A DNA stretch of 64,000 bases from Cunninghamia lanceolata (Eukaryota > Streptophyta > Pinopsida > Cupressales > Cupressaceae): the NCBI GenBank assembly GCA_027924645.1, contig BSBN01001017.1, forward strand, positions 7,590,501-7,654,500, given 5' to 3'. The notes under the pieces were generated by a model. The model did no database searches. It worked only from the letters and a program-made list of their open reading frames with translations, and had not been told where the DNA came from. Below are positions 23,865 to 37,522 of the stretch, in pieces. The number at the start of each line of letters is the position of its first letter. The stretch's first letter is position 1. A program made the position numbers and the translations under genes.

Positions 23865-25992
23865 TTTTGGCACGCCTGGTGAGACTCACATCCTTGATTA
23901 ACTTTGTTGTTTGAAGTTGTTTTCATGAAGTTTAGATTTTTGGAGCACTTACAGCAAATCGCAGTCACTTTTAAGAGAAAACTAGTCGCCTTCAAAATTT
24001 TTGCATCGCTTTTAAGCTACAAGACACCACTTTTAGTATTTTCTGGATCGCCTTTAAATCAACAGTGGCTACTTTTGGTCCATTCAATGTCACTTTTAAC
24101 CTAAAACTGATCACTTCTGGCTGTCTAGGTCGCTTCCTGTAATTTAGGGTTTTCTGCTAACATCTAATTTTTTGCAGGGAATTTTACGCATCTAGCAGAA
24201 ACATGTCATTTTTTAGCATTAACAGTTCACCTCCAAGTTATTTGCATCACTTCTAAGTAGTAATAGTTCACATCTAGCAGAATACAGGTCACTTTTGAGC
24301 AACATTCAGTCACCTCTAGCAACTGTGTGCCACTTTCAGTTTTATCAATCACAGTTGGGTTTTCTTGGTTACTAACCATCTACTTGTGCAGCATCTTATC
24401 GATTGTCTAAGAAAAGGAGGTTGTGAAAATACTAACATATCTGTTGCAGCTTCGATTGGTCCAAGATATTCCATTTTTATCACTAATTTAGGAATATTTA
24501 GGCTTGGTGCTTAAAAAGAATCATTGTTTGCTCCGTGCTTGTTTTATCTTTTTTGATTGCTTGTTATGCATGTGTGTAACCCAAATTTAATAGAAAAAGT
24601 ATCCTCTCTCCTTTCCTATCAAATGGATCTTGGGTGCATGAGAACTTGTTATTATCTTTAGAGGGCCTGCCTTCCTGGTGTGAGAAGGGGTACGACCCAA
24701 GCGGTAACGGGCTAAAGCCAAGTCCTTCCGAACCACTATATAAGAAAAGTGTTTGCGTCGAAAGCTACAAACAATAGGTGCCACTATGTTACACCAAAGA
24801 ATGTTTCCCCCACTAGTAACCTTGTGTAGTAACCAAAAATCCCTCTATTTGTTGATGCAAAAGGTGGGACCTTTGAAGCCATCCCGATTCTCATGGTTCT
24901 TAGTAGAGATAGCATGGATAATCCTAAGGTTTGGTGGGGGGACAAGCCTTGGGAAACCCAAACCTTGGTATGCGTGAGAAGTGAGTGCCATGGAGGGGAG
25001 CCAGTGCTACCAAGATCTTGAAGCTATCCGCTTTGAATAGGCACAAAAAGGGGACTCAACAAATACAGTCTTTTCCTAGCCTAGGTTGTACAAGTTTGTG
25101 ATTCTTGTGAGTGTGAGTGACTGAAATCACTATTTTCTTGTCAAAAACATCATTCAAACACATCCTCTGATAGACACAGATCACCTCTGAACAATAACTA
25201 CTCACTTTCATAAATCTAGATTACTTTTCAACAGTTGCTCACCTTTTACAAAATCTAGATCACATTTAACCAACAGCTGCTCGCTTCTAGCAAACATTGT
25301 GTCACTTTTACATAGCAGTAGCTCACTTTTGAACTGTAACTGATCACCTCTAGTAAAACTACTCACCTCTGGTTCATTATTGCAATCTGTCATCTAAGAC
25401 AAACCCAAATCACTTCTGAGCTACTACCCATCACTTTTAGCATTTTCTGAGTCACTTTTGAGCTATTACCTATCGCTTCTAGCCAAAACATCAACAATCC
25501 ATATCAACCCAGCCAAATCAGTTGCACTTTTAGACTTCTTAGCTCTGTTACTAGCTTTTAGACATTCCCCTGATCATTTGTTGCTACCTGAACATCGGTT
25601 CCTATTTTGAGCATATCAAAACCATTGGACTTTTTGAGCCTTCCATCCTTTGAGACCCCAAATAGCAACCAAACATCAAAACAATCAACTCAACAATAGC
25701 AAACATCATCCCTTTGGCTTTATTTATCCCCAACAACACTAGTAAACAAAATCAACAACCAACTTTTCCCTTGAGTTTGTGAGCTATTCTCTAGGGAGTT
25801 TATCCAACCAACAACCAACAAAGCAACCCAACACCAACAACAACAACCAACTACCAAACAACAACCAACAACCCATTAGCAAACCAAGCAACCAGCAAAC
25901 TAGCAAAGCAAACCAACAACAAACAAACAACAAACCATCACCTTTTGGGTCTCAACCTTGATGAGTTAGTCCAATCCAAAACATCAACCATC
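23865..25992 (+). other. E1 leader with PBS position and a periodic TCACTT motif
   Basis: No gene is seen. ttttggcacgcctggtg follows the LTR, where a PBS should be; I cannot name its tRNA. From about 23945 to 24350 and 25180 to 25480, variants of tcacttttagc recur every 20-40 bases. A block at 24590-24980 (gagggcctgccttcctgg) is homologous to 28600-28900 in the G1 leader. A CAA-rich low-complexity stretch fills 25800-25940. Confidence 0.6.
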
Positions 25993-28300
25993 ATGCCTCA
26001 AACTAGGAGACAATATAGAGCTGAAATGGAAGCAAAATTGTGAGCTAAGATGGAAGCCAAAATGCAAAAATCCTGGTCAACTCCTCTTAGAGATGCAACT
26101 CAATTCACAACCGGTATACCTTCTTACATGTTTGTGCCCGAAGGATACACCGCTAGACCATCATCTTCACAACAAGTGTAACCTCAAACATTTTTAGAGA
26201 TCTATGAAGAGCAATCCCAAGATGACTTATCGGAATTTAGAGACACACACCTATGGGACCAAGTCGAGAAGCTTGTTTTATCTAATCCTAATCACTATTT
26301 CTTGCAATTACCCTGTATGGGAGCCAAATACCAAGTGACTTTGACATATTCGCTATTTAAGAACATGATCCAAACACTCCCACTGTTGTCTCAAAGGGAC
26401 CATCCACTATAGCCACACCATCTCATACCATATCCATGCTTCAAAATCCACCTTTCAACCCATCTCCTTCATTTCCTATTGCTACATCATCAAACCCACC
26501 ACGTTCGGAGTACACTCTAGAACCTTCAATAACTCCAACCGAGGTACTTCCTTACCTTTCACAAAATTTGAGCTTTCCACCTTTCCATGTTTCACAACAC
26601 ACCCCCGCTCCTACCATGACCATATCTGTGCCTCAAGTATCACAAGATGTCCATGTTTCACAAGCATAAACTTTGCAAGTTTCACAAGCTATCCCAATAC
26701 CACAAACTCCACAAGTTTCACAAGCTATCCAAACACTACAAGCCATACAAGTCATGCAACCATTACAAGTCTCTACTCCTATCGCATCACATGTGGAAAC
26801 CTTACCCCAAACTAATGTTCCTATCACCTCTAATATGGTCTCCACAATTTCCATGAATCCATCCAACACACCATATAACCCCAATGTTAGTCTCATTGAC
26901 ATGATTGACCCACCTATTGTATCACAAGCCAATCCTAGCACTATTGTCTCCTATGTCGATCAACTTACATCACTCTCTCCACCCCCATATACTCCTTCAC
27001 AAAATGTCAGTGCATCTTATGCAACCCAAGGATTACCCATTGTTACCCAACATATGACATATACCAATCCATCTCAAAGAACTCAAGTTGTTCAAAACAT
27101 AAACCCAAATGTCCATCCTTCTTCATCCACCAATCCTTCCATTGCTTTCCATATTGTAAATCCAACTCCCAATCCACAATCATTGACCAACGTCAATCCA
27201 TCCTCTACCTCCCATGTGATGCAAAATCTTGGAGTTAATCCATCACAATATACCCAACCACCACTTGTGCCTCAAGGACAACAATCCTCAAACACATATG
27301 TGTCACATACCAATCCTTTGACATATAATGTGAGCACGCAACCTCAACAAATGGTCATACCCTCATACATTCTGCAATAGCAACCACAATATACACCATA
27401 TTACATGCCACCTCCAAACCATCAAGCCCTTTGCAATAACAATAATTATCTCAAGCAGATGTTGAACAAATGATTAACAAGGTGGTAGGACAAAATAAGA
27501 AGACATTTTCCTTGGGAGATATCTTCTCTTATCCATTTGACAAGTCACTTCACATGACGTTTCTGCCAAATTTCGAAATCCCATAATTTGACAAATATAA
27601 AGGGAAAGGTAATCTAGATGACCATCTTAGATCATTCTATGTTGCATGTCTCGATGTCACTTAGGATGATACATATCTTTTGAGACTATTCCCCTGAAGC
27701 TTAGTGGGACAAGCTCTTGAATGGTTCTCTCACTTACCTCCTGGAATCAAGACTTTTGTAGAATTAGCAATCAAATTTTGATCCCATTTCTCTTTCAACA
27801 TTGAACATGAGGTGAATCTGAATGACCTTTTCAATAACAAACAACGCAATGGTGAAACTTTCTCCTCATTTACCCAATGATGGCGTAACATCGCTAGCAA
27901 ACTATCATGGCAAATACTTGAGAAACAACAACTTGACATCTTTGTCCAAAATCTTCATCCAGAACTTTCAATCCAATTGCAATTGTAAAGTGCTAGCACC
28001 TTTGATGAACTTATCTCCAAAGGAACCACCATTGAGTGAGATTTAATAGCTAAGGGCACTATCAAGATTTTTAGAGACAACAAAGACAATCCTCAATCCT
28101 CCAATGACAAATCCCACTTTTGGAACAAGAACAAAAATTTCGTTAATGATGGCATTGTGGATGCAAAGAACATACAAACAATGAAATCTCCCATTATCAT
28201 TCAAGCCTCATCTACAGCTAATCAACCTTTTCAACAAAATCAACCAAGAACAAACCTAGCACCTAGATGACAATTTACTCTTTTAGCAAAACCCATGGAG
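25993..28300 (+). pseudogene. Gypsy gag G0 pseudogene
   Basis: The ATG at 25993 begins MPQTRRQYRAEMEAK. A Pro/Ser/Gln-rich part (26436-27380) contains short repeats of the type QVSQAIQTLQAIQ. The conserved gag core follows: YKGKGNLDDHLRSFYVACLD, WFSHLPPGIKTF, HFSFNIEHEVNLNDL and FWNKNKNFVNDGIVDAKN, parallel to G1. Several stops and frame changes break it. The homology stops near 28300-28440, before the Cys/His motif and protease; the G1 leader takes over. Confidence 0.75.
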
Positions 28301-28329
28301 GTAATCTTTCAAAAACTTGTCCAAGTAGG

Positions 28330-29818
28330 AGATAAAACTAAACCACTGCTATCTCGATTGACCAACATTTCAAAGTTAACTATTCATGCTACATGGATGA
28401 AAACTGAACTCACCATTGCTTTCTGGGTTAGAAAAATTGAACCATTGCTATCTTGCTAAATCACTTCAAAGTTTTGTGCTTGCCCAATTAGATAGCTCAC
28501 CTAGTTTTTTGCACTTTAAATAAGGGAAAAGAACAACTGTATTCTATTTTTGGGGAATGATACCAGGCCTATGCTCTCCCCTACCTTGGGTGACCAAAAT
28601 GCCAGAGGTATCATTTTCACATGTGTTTTTCCTTTAGAGGGGCCTGCTCTTGGATACCATTTATCCAAGTAGGAGCGACCCTAAGTGGTAATAGGATAGA
28701 TGCCAAGCCCTTCCAAGCCACTATAAATAAATTGTGTTTGGAGCAAAAGTTTCAAACAACGAGTGCAGTTGTGTTACACCGACAACCAACCTCCCCCAAA
28801 ACCCTCTAAGGCGCAACCCTTGCAAGCTAGGAGACTCCATAATAGAGAGGAGTGCTGCCGCATGTGTAACCACTCGAACGGTTGCCCTCATTAAATACCT
28901 TCTACTCTAGTGGCCAAAAACCCTTGTAATCCATTTCGAGCCTAAGATTTTGTACTTGTTTTTTTTCTTTTAGTCCAAAAAGAGTCAAAAAAATCACTAA
29001 AAAAAGTTAAGAAACCATAAAAATTCTTTGTGTTTGCTGTGTTTTCTTGCCATTAATTCAGAAAATCAAATCAAGAAGACCTTTTTTTGCAACCAAAGTA
29101 CCAAAAAATCAAAAAAATTCCAAAAATTGCAAAAACACTGAAGAAAGCTAGAGCGACGCATCCATTCTCTATTCCTGCGCATCTATGCCGACCTATGGCG
29201 CATTTGTTTAGACTTCATGTGCTTTTGTTGTCTATTGCTGTGCATACATCTTTTACCAGTACAACGCATATATCCTGACTTGCTGCGCATTTGTTAAATT
29301 TTGTTGCGCGTCTATTTCAGCGCATACATGACAGTGACCACTTGCACAATTTTTGAGGGAAAAATTTTACCAGTTCTGAGTACCCATTTTAGCTTAGCTC
29401 TAAGATCAGAGATCAGGTTCTACATTGCAGTCAATTTTCATCCATTTCATCCAAAAAATCTCTCTTTCGTCAATTGTCCCATCCACCTTCTATCAGGTCT
29501 TTCTAGTCCCAAAGTTAGAATATCCCATATCATATCAGCATAGGTCCCTTTTTTTTCATATCATTGTGAATTCAAGTAAACCTAGTAGGTCACAGAACTT
29601 TGCTAGTGGTTTGTTGCATGACTAGTCCCTACACAGTAAGACAGGTATCAAGTACCCTTACTAGTGGCTACGATCTTGTATCCACTACCTTACTTGAAAC
29701 CATTGAGCGAGAAAGTCCTTTATCCAAGTCTTGTCCTAGATATCCTATTCACAGCAGTCTCTGTCGGCACCTCACCAAAATTTCTAGTCCCAGTCCACTT
29801 CATCCCACGTCACCTTGC
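28330..29818 (+). other. Leader of Gypsy unit G1, without its own LTR
   Basis: 28600-28900 resembles the G0 leader at 24590-24980, so a second element's 5' region begins here, but no LTR or PBS is visible upstream. Between 29155 and 29325 the word tgcgcat or close variants recur about eight times at roughly 20-40-base spacing. No gene is seen before the gag ATG at 29819. Confidence 0.5.
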
Positions 29819-32800
29819 ATGGTTCTTACTAGATCTCAATACAAAAAGCAACTTGAAATGGCTAGCTCATCCAACCACATCGTCACACCTCATGATAGTG
29901 ATGAAGAAATCTCTCACGAAGATTATCAAGGAAGCATCTAAGATCAGAAATTCCAATGCTTAGTAGAGAAGGTGCTCCATGCAGACCCTCATAAGTATTT
30001 CTATCATCTTGCTAGTCTTGGAATTAAACTCCTCGCGGATTTTGATATAAGCTCAATCCTGGAAAACATGGAAAATGATCACGAAAAGGGAAAGAATACC
30101 ATAGACCCAAATGCAAATGATAAAGGAAAGCGAACCATGGACCAAAATACTCCTATGGAAGAAATGAGGAAACAACTTGAGAGTCTAACGCAACAAATGT
30201 TGGATCTCAAGACGGGTACAAACACTAAAAACTACTCCTTGGAAGATATTGCATCGTACCCCTTTGACAAAAGTTTGATCATGAAACCATTTCCCTATCG
30301 ATTCGAAGTTCCTAAGTTTGAGAAGTATAAAGGGAAAGGGGACCCTAGAGACCATATAAGGTAATTCAACACAGCATGTTTGGAAGTAGCTCACAATGAG
30401 ACTTACTTAATGAGACTATTCCCTAAGTCTCTAGGCAGCCAAGCTATGGAGTGGTTCTCATAGCTTCCACCGGGCATCAAAACTTATGATGAAGTAGTCA
30501 ACAAATTTATCACGCACTTCTCTTACAATATCGAACACAAAGTATCTATGCTAGATCTATGTAACACCAAACAAAAGAGTGGTGAGTCATTCGCCACCTT
30601 CCTACAACAATGGAGACAACTAGCAAGTAAGTGTTCTTATGATATACCTGAGAAGCAACTATTGGAGATGTTTATCCATAACCTCAATGCCGATCTTAGC
30701 TATCAAATACAAATACAATGGTCTACATTATTCTCAAAATTCATTGAAATGGGATTGTTCATCGAAAAAGCTATGATCGCCAAAGGGGCAATCAAGTTAT
30801 ACAAAGACACACCTACCTCCAACTACACGACAGACAAATCAAAGTTTTGGAACAAGAATAAGAATGTTGTCAACGATGGGGTAGTGGATGCCAAGGTGGC
30901 AGCTCCCAAGCAACAATCCATACTCACTCTCAAAGGAGAAGCAAACAATGTTACACCTAACAAACCATTCTCTCAGGAGCCAAGACCGTGGTTCAGCGCA
31001 AATCCAAGGCGAAAGTTCACACCGCTGGGTGAGTCTCAAGAATCCGCATTAAGGAAGTTATTGGCTAACAATGAAATTTCTCTACCACCAACAAGTGATT
31101 ATGAGCCTATAGTCAAACCTCCCTATTAGAAAGACATGGACTATTGTGAATACCATAGAGGAAGGGGGCATACAACCAACAATTGTATTCATCTAAAAAA
31201 TGTTATCCAAGATGTGCTTGATCAAAATCAAGGAGGAACCCAACATCATACCTCCAATGAGACACATGTGGCTTACATGGATCCACTTCTAAATCACAAC
31301 AGGCCGTACAAAAACAATAACAACAACAGCAATAACAACAACAATCGTAATAGGCCAAATCAAAATAGTGGGAATAGTAATGTCAACTATGCAAGTGTGC
31401 CATTTGACTATACCATAAATTGCATTTCTGAGCATGTCCCGCAAATCAATGTCATCACGCCCAACCAACAATCAGGACCTAACAGAACTGGTTGTAGTAT
31501 CATTACCCGCAGTGGTAAAGTCACGCTCAATACCACCCCTCCAAGGTTGTCACCTTCTCAATCCAACTTCCATCAGTATAATGTCATAGACCAATTACAG
31601 ACAACTCCAGCCCACATTTCTATCTTGGAGTTGTTGCATCTATCTCCTTCCCATAAGGAGATCCTCGAGAAAGCCTCAGTGGAAACCACTGTCCCCACTA
31701 ACTTGGCCCAAGAGAAGTTTTAGACCATGTTAGGTAATCTGACCTCCTCAAGCTCCATATCATTTACTGAGCAAGATGACCTCTCTATGTCTCAACCTCA
31801 TAACACCCCTCTACATATTGTCACCTTCATCCACAAGCACTGCATCAAGAGGGTTCTCATTGATGGGGGGGCCGGTTTAAATATTTGCATGTTAAAGCTA
31901 GTCCTTGCATTGGGGTTCTCTGAAAAGGTAGTTGACCCAAGGAAGAAGATTACTATCAAAGCATATGATGAGGAAGAGCGAACTACAAAGGGAATAGTAG
32001 TCCTACCCATACAAGTGGGACTGATAATAAAAGATGTTGTGCGCCAAGTTCTTGATAGGGAGCTCACTTATAATATTCTTCTAGGGAGACCATGGATTCA
32101 TGCCATGAAAGTTGTACTCTCGACCTATCACCAATGCATAAAATTCCCGCACAACAGAAAGCAAGTCACCATCCAAGGCGAACCTGACCCCTTTTAGCAT
32201 TGCAACTCCTTCCTTGCCAAACCCAATTACCTCATACCAAACAATAGAGCATCTATATCCCTTATCCCACAGCATGATCATATCGCCGAAGCCTCCTCAT
32301 CAAGGCCCAAAGAGCAGAAAATTACCATAAAAGAAAGTGGAGTGGGAGAATACTCCATAGAGCACAGCCTCAATCTAGCCAAGATGCCTTTGTCTCCTCA
32401 ATCTTTTGGCTGACCCAAACATTTTCCAAAGCCATCTGCTCCTCCTATAGCTCCCGCAACTCCCTTTGAAAAATGGGGGACCTTATCTGATGAAACAGAG
32501 GAAAGGGATATCCTATAATAGTTCTATACTGAAGAAGAGAGCACATCACAAGAACCGCCTAGGCTCCCAACAGAACTCTGTGGGTGAGGTGAAACTATCC
32601 TGCACAGAATGGGTTATGAAGGACAAGGCCCCATCGGCCTCAGAAAAGAAGGAATCATAGAACCTATTCAACCCTCTTCATACTCATTGGCTAGAAATAC
32701 AAATGGTCTAGGATACAAAGGCAAGGGCAAAGCTAAAGAAAATGCTTGTCTTGTAGAGACGATCCACACACTTCAAGAGGACAACGACACAGATTCCAAT

Positions 32801-34766
32801 GAATATGAGTGGGATGAGATAATAGAGCATTCCTATGATGACAAAGAGGTCGACACCATCCAAACTTTTATCCCCTACCATGAGGGACAAATGCTACCAA
32901 ACAGACCACTAGAGTCTGATTTTCCCATCTCTGAGATTATGGCTTTCGAAGAAGGTTCAAATTCCATCGCAATAAACAACTTGGAGGAAAGTACCGTCCC
33001 GAACACCACCCCTACCTATACTCCTAGCGTATCCATTCACACTATCAATGAATCAGGTCTATCCTCCAACTCCCTCCCCCTTATGCATCCTGAGCTTATT
33101 GACTGGGATCTATGAGGAACTCCCCAACTAGATATGTTCCAAAACGATGATGCTTACATTGACTATATGGAACTTAGGGACCACCTACCCAAATGAGATC
33201 ATAAGGCTAGTTTTGCTATTGAACTTAATACCGTGGCTTACTTCGGAGAGGGTGCCAAGCCTTCCAGTAGCAAAAATATCAAGATAAAAATTGGATCTGA
33301 TGGTGAAAACCATTTTGCGGTAGTGTCAGATCCCAAAATAGTAAAAGGAAAAGACGCATTTGAAGGTGAAAATCCAACTGTGGCACCTGATGATGGAAGG
33401 CTTGACACTCTCCCCATAGACATGCACTAGGAGAAGTCCCAAATTGTTGTGGAACTGACAAAGCCTGTTAATATTGGTACAGAGGAACAGCCTAAGATCA
33501 TTCACTTTTCTAAATCTCTTACTCCACCAGAAAAGACTAGGTTTGTACCATTCTTCAAAAAAAAGAGGGGAAGCTTTGCTTGGTCATATGTAGACATGCC
33601 AGGTCTAGACCCAAACTTGATTCTACACCATCTTCCATTAGACCTAGGAGTAAAACCAGTGAAGTAGAAGCTTAGAAAGATGCATCCACACATAGCGCTA
33701 TTGGTCAAAGAAGAACTCAAGAAGTTACTGGATGTAGGGTTCATCAGAGACATAGACTATCCAGAATCGATATCCAACATTTTACCAGTGTCCAAACCTG
33801 ATGGCCGAGTCAGACTATGCAATGATTTTAGAGATCTAAACAAAGCCTACCGTAAGGATGATTTTCCGTTGCCAAATATAGATATCATAGTCAACTTAAT
33901 AGCAGGGCATACCATGTTATCTCTCATGGATGGATTCTCAGGATATAATCAGATCTGAATAGCACCAAAAGACCAACACAAGATAGCTTTTACTTGTCCA
34001 TGGGGCACTTTCTACTGGAATGTCATGCCATTCAGGCTAAAAAATGCAGGAGCCACATATCAACGTGCTATGACGACTATATTCCATGATATGATGCATG
34101 TAACAATGGAGGACTATGTCGATGATGTCCTAGCAAAGTCACTCACAAGAGAATCACACCTAGATGTGTTAGAGAAAGTCTTTCAGAGATTAGACCAATT
34201 CAAAGTCAAGTTGAACCCAAAGAAATGTGTGTTTGGAGTCACTTCAAGCAAGCTACTTGGTTTCATCGTTTTAGCAAATGGAATAGAGGTGGACCTCACC
34301 AAAGTCAAGGCTATTATGGACATGCCACCACCTAAGATTCTTACTCAATTAAGATCACTACAGGGCAAGCTACAAGCAATCCATAGATTCATATCCCAAC
34401 TGGCAGACAAGTACCAACCATTTAGTCATCTCCTGCACAAGAACATTCCATTCAGATGGGACAAAAGGTGCAAAGAGGAATTCAACAACCTAAAAGAATA
34501 TCTTATAAATCCACCCATTCTCATGCCTCCTGTCCAAGGGAAACCACTGATACTCTACATATCTACTACACCTACAGCTCTTGGGGCTCTTCTGGCACAA
34601 CAAGATTATGAGAATAAAGAAAGAGCTGTCTACTACATTAGCCGAACATTAGTGGGCTATGAATTGCAATACTCACAGATAGAAAGATCATTTCTTGTGG
34701 TAGTTTTTGCTTCATAAAAACTCTAACATTATATGCTTGCACATCCAGTTAAACTTATTGCAAAAA
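29819..34766 (+). pseudogene. Gypsy gag-pol G1 pseudogene, one frame with ~17 stops
   Basis: The ATG at 29819 begins MVLTRSQYKKQLEM. In order: gag core (FNTACLEV, WRQLASKCSYD), the Tat-type motif CEYHRGRGHTTNNC near 31140, protease LIDGGAGLNI near 31860, a G-patch (MGYEGQGPIGLRKEG) at 32609, and RT with DGFSGYNQ and YVDDVL near 34115. RNase H (TPTALGALLAQQD, YYISRTLVGYEL) is cut at 34766 by E3. All parts stay in the same frame for about 1,650 codons with no frameshift, yet with about 17 stops, mostly TAG or TAA at likely Gln sites and TGA at likely Arg sites. Confidence 0.85.
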
Positions 34767-36107
34767 TGGCCTTGCCTATGTGATGACGCAGAGGCAACAT
34801 AGTTTGGGGTAAACCCTAATGGACCATGGAACTAGGCGAGAGAAAGTGGAGATGGACTCAGATGGATAGAAGGACTAGAAATGAGATGGATGGGACAGTG
34901 GAAGCCTCGGGGGTGCATTGAAAATGGCCTTGCCTACGTGATGGCGCAGAGGCAATGTAGTTCACAGATTTGGACCATGAAAAACTGACGAGAGACACTA
35001 TGCTAGGTTGACACGATGGGTACGATATGGGACAAAACCTTGGTTGACAAGGCCAACAAAGAGATAGAGTATCAAGCCATGATAGGTAACAATAAACAAT
35101 GAATATGTAATAAACAACATCAAATACCCATAATTCAATAGAATAGTGAAACTAAGAAGATTAAATGAAATGAAGCAGTGAATAAAATGATGCAAACCTT
35201 CCTTAGATCGAAACTTCTATTGTTTTCCTATTAAAACCATCCTTGCTTGTATGAAGTAGGGCTCTCAGAGAGTGCACTCCTTTGTTGTGTTCAAGGATGT
35301 CGATAATAAATGGCTATGGTGATAAACATGCAATGAAGATGAGCTCCAAAGAAAATGTGTGATCTCAAGCTAATGAATAGAAATGGAGGTGCCAAAGGCA
35401 TGCTGGTAAATTCCTGCAGAGTAACAATACAAATAGCTTGGATACCAAGAATGGAAGAATGATGTTTCTTTTATAGACTTGGGAGAATGAAGATCAACGG
35501 TTGAGAAGATATATGAAGATCAACGGTTGAGAAGATATATGAAGATCAATGGTTGAGAACGGTTGAGGAATGTGCAACAAATAGGAAGAGGACAAGTGTC
35601 TCACTTCCATCATGTAACAGGGGAGTTAACAAAATTGATTGAAGAGTTAATAGAATGGATTGAGGAATTGACTAAATTGATTGATCAGTTACCCGAATAG
35701 ATTAATTAGTTAACAGATTTGATTGATGAGTTAACTAATTTTGACTAGAGGATAAATAGGACATGTGGGTGAGGGAATATTAGCTAATTAAATATTTAAA
35801 ATATTTAATTATATGTGCAACATGGTGAGGTGGAAAGATGAGGTGGAATTAGGATTAATTAAATAATGTAGGATTATTTAATTATGTGAGACTTTAGAAG
35901 AATTTAGGGAATTTAATTAAATAAATTGATTTTATTTAATTTAGACTTTAGAAGAAATAATTAAATATTTTGATATTTAATTAATTAAGAGGAATGTGAA
36001 TAAAATAAATAAATTTGTTTATTTATTTATTGATAGAAGAATTAGAAGGGAATAAATATTAAGAATATTTATTTAGACTGAATCGTGTCATTTTTAGGCA
36101 TATACAT
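34767..36107 (-). repeat. 3' LTR of E3, 1341 bp
   Basis: It begins tggccttgcc on the plus strand; that 30-base block recurs at about 34925. It carries an internal duplication of the word gaagatcaacggttgagaag near 35490-35540 and an AT-rich run of inverted repeats from about 35780 to 36075. Confidence 0.68.
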
Positions 36108-36921
36108 TTTGCCCCTCTTTGATGCAATGGAGTTTATTGCGTTGCTTCAAAGAATAAAAAGTCTGATGGTGATACATGCCCCAGTTTGCCCCTAGTACAG
36201 GTTTAACGACAGGATGCCCCCTCAGAAGATTGGACAGGAAGAAGGTAGAAGGACAAGAGATGGACAATCTCACGAAGAAGAAGGATGAAGAAAGAGCCGA
36301 ATGATATGCGATGCAAGATAGAATGATAACACACACAAGCAAGTATGCACAAATGATACAAGAACAAACAAGGTATTGCCCCTATCAAGCAGTAAACCAA
36401 TGATATACTAATAACAATATACGATAGTGTTGTCATGGCGGGGAACGATATATCCCTAAAGCAATACAAAGGATAGTGTCTAGTTTCAAGAAATGAAACA
36501 TGTCGTGTAAGACACGTGTATTGGTCTCATTTCGACAATGTTACATCCTGTATAAGAAAATTGATTGATTAACTAATTGAGTTGGTTTACAACCAGATAA
36601 GGATCAAGACCACTAATTGTGATTGGATCATTTGACAAGATTGACTTTGACTTGATTGGTATGGATTAAGGATGGACTTGAATTTGGATCATTGCTCAGA
36701 TTGATTAGACAAGGATGAAAGATATGATGATAGATAGAATACTGATTGATAGAAGAATGACTCAATAGAAGGAATCACAAGCTTTTATTTGTATTGTTAT
36801 TCTGCATTGTTTGGATCTTTTATTGCATGAGATATGGTATGGATGCTTTTGTGGATGCGAATGGTATGGATGCTTTGTGGATGTGAGTAGATGTGAATGG
36901 TTTTTTGACATCTTGACATAT
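36108..36921 (-). other. E3 internal remnant
   Basis: About 0.8 kb with no recognisable coding sequence. Apart from the polypurine tract at its left end I see only anonymous 3'-untranslated-like sequence. Confidence 0.45.
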
Positions 36922-37522
36922 ATCAACGGTTGAGAAGATATATGAAGATCAATGGTTGAGAATGGTTGAGGAATGTGCAACGAATAGGAAGAGGACAAGT
37001 GTCTCACTTCCATCATGTAACAGGGGAGTTAACAAAATTGATTGAAGAGTTAATAGAATGGATTGAGGAATTGATTGAATTGATTGATCAGTTACCCAAA
37101 TAAATTAATTAGTTAATAGATTTGATTGATGAGTTAACTAATTTTGACTAGAGGATAAATAGGACATGTGGGTGAGGGAATACTAGCTAATTAAATATTT
37201 AAAATATTTAATTATATGTGCAACATGGTGAGGTGGAAAGATGAGGTGGATTGATGAGGTGGAATTAGGATTAATTAAATAATGTAGGATTATTTCATTA
37301 TGTGAGACTTTAGAAGAATTTAGGGAATTTAATTAAATAAATTGATTTTATTTAATTTAGACTTTTGAAGAAATAATTAAATATTTTGATATTTAATTAA
37401 TTAAGAGGAATGTGAATAAAATAAATAAATTTGTTTATTTATTTATTGATAGAAGAATTAGAAGGGAATAAATATTAAGAATATTTATTTAGACTGAATC
37501 GTGTCATTTTTAGGCGTATACA
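36922..37522 (-). repeat. Partial 5' LTR of E3
   Basis: This aligns with about 35513-36107 and carries one extra short duplication (gattgatgaggtgga). Sequence matching 34767-35512 is missing. Confidence 0.7.

Larger units (their letters stand above)
34767..37522 (-). mobile_element. E3: rearranged reverse-strand Gypsy fragment
   Basis: A left LTR (34767-36107) and a shorter right LTR piece (about 36922-37522) both end tataca on the plus strand. Next to the left one, at 36108-36124, is the reverse complement of a polypurine tract, atcaaagaggggcaaaa, close to E1's gaagaggggcaaaa. The reverse-strand LTR start tgtata resembles E1's tgtaga, so the families are related. The right LTR piece lacks the distal half. 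Flanks are aaaaa and attat, not a duplication, and the neighbouring coding sequences are not continuous, so rearrangement followed or accompanied insertion. Confidence 0.68.

Noticed and set aside
25779..25961. A 60-codon Asn/Gln-rich ORF
   Set aside because: Low-complexity CAA-rich leader sequence in front of the gag ATG; no sign of a real protein.
32466..32660. Separate ORF overlapping the G1 polyprotein
   Set aside because: It is a shadow frame; the polyprotein frame continues through it to the G-patch at 32609.
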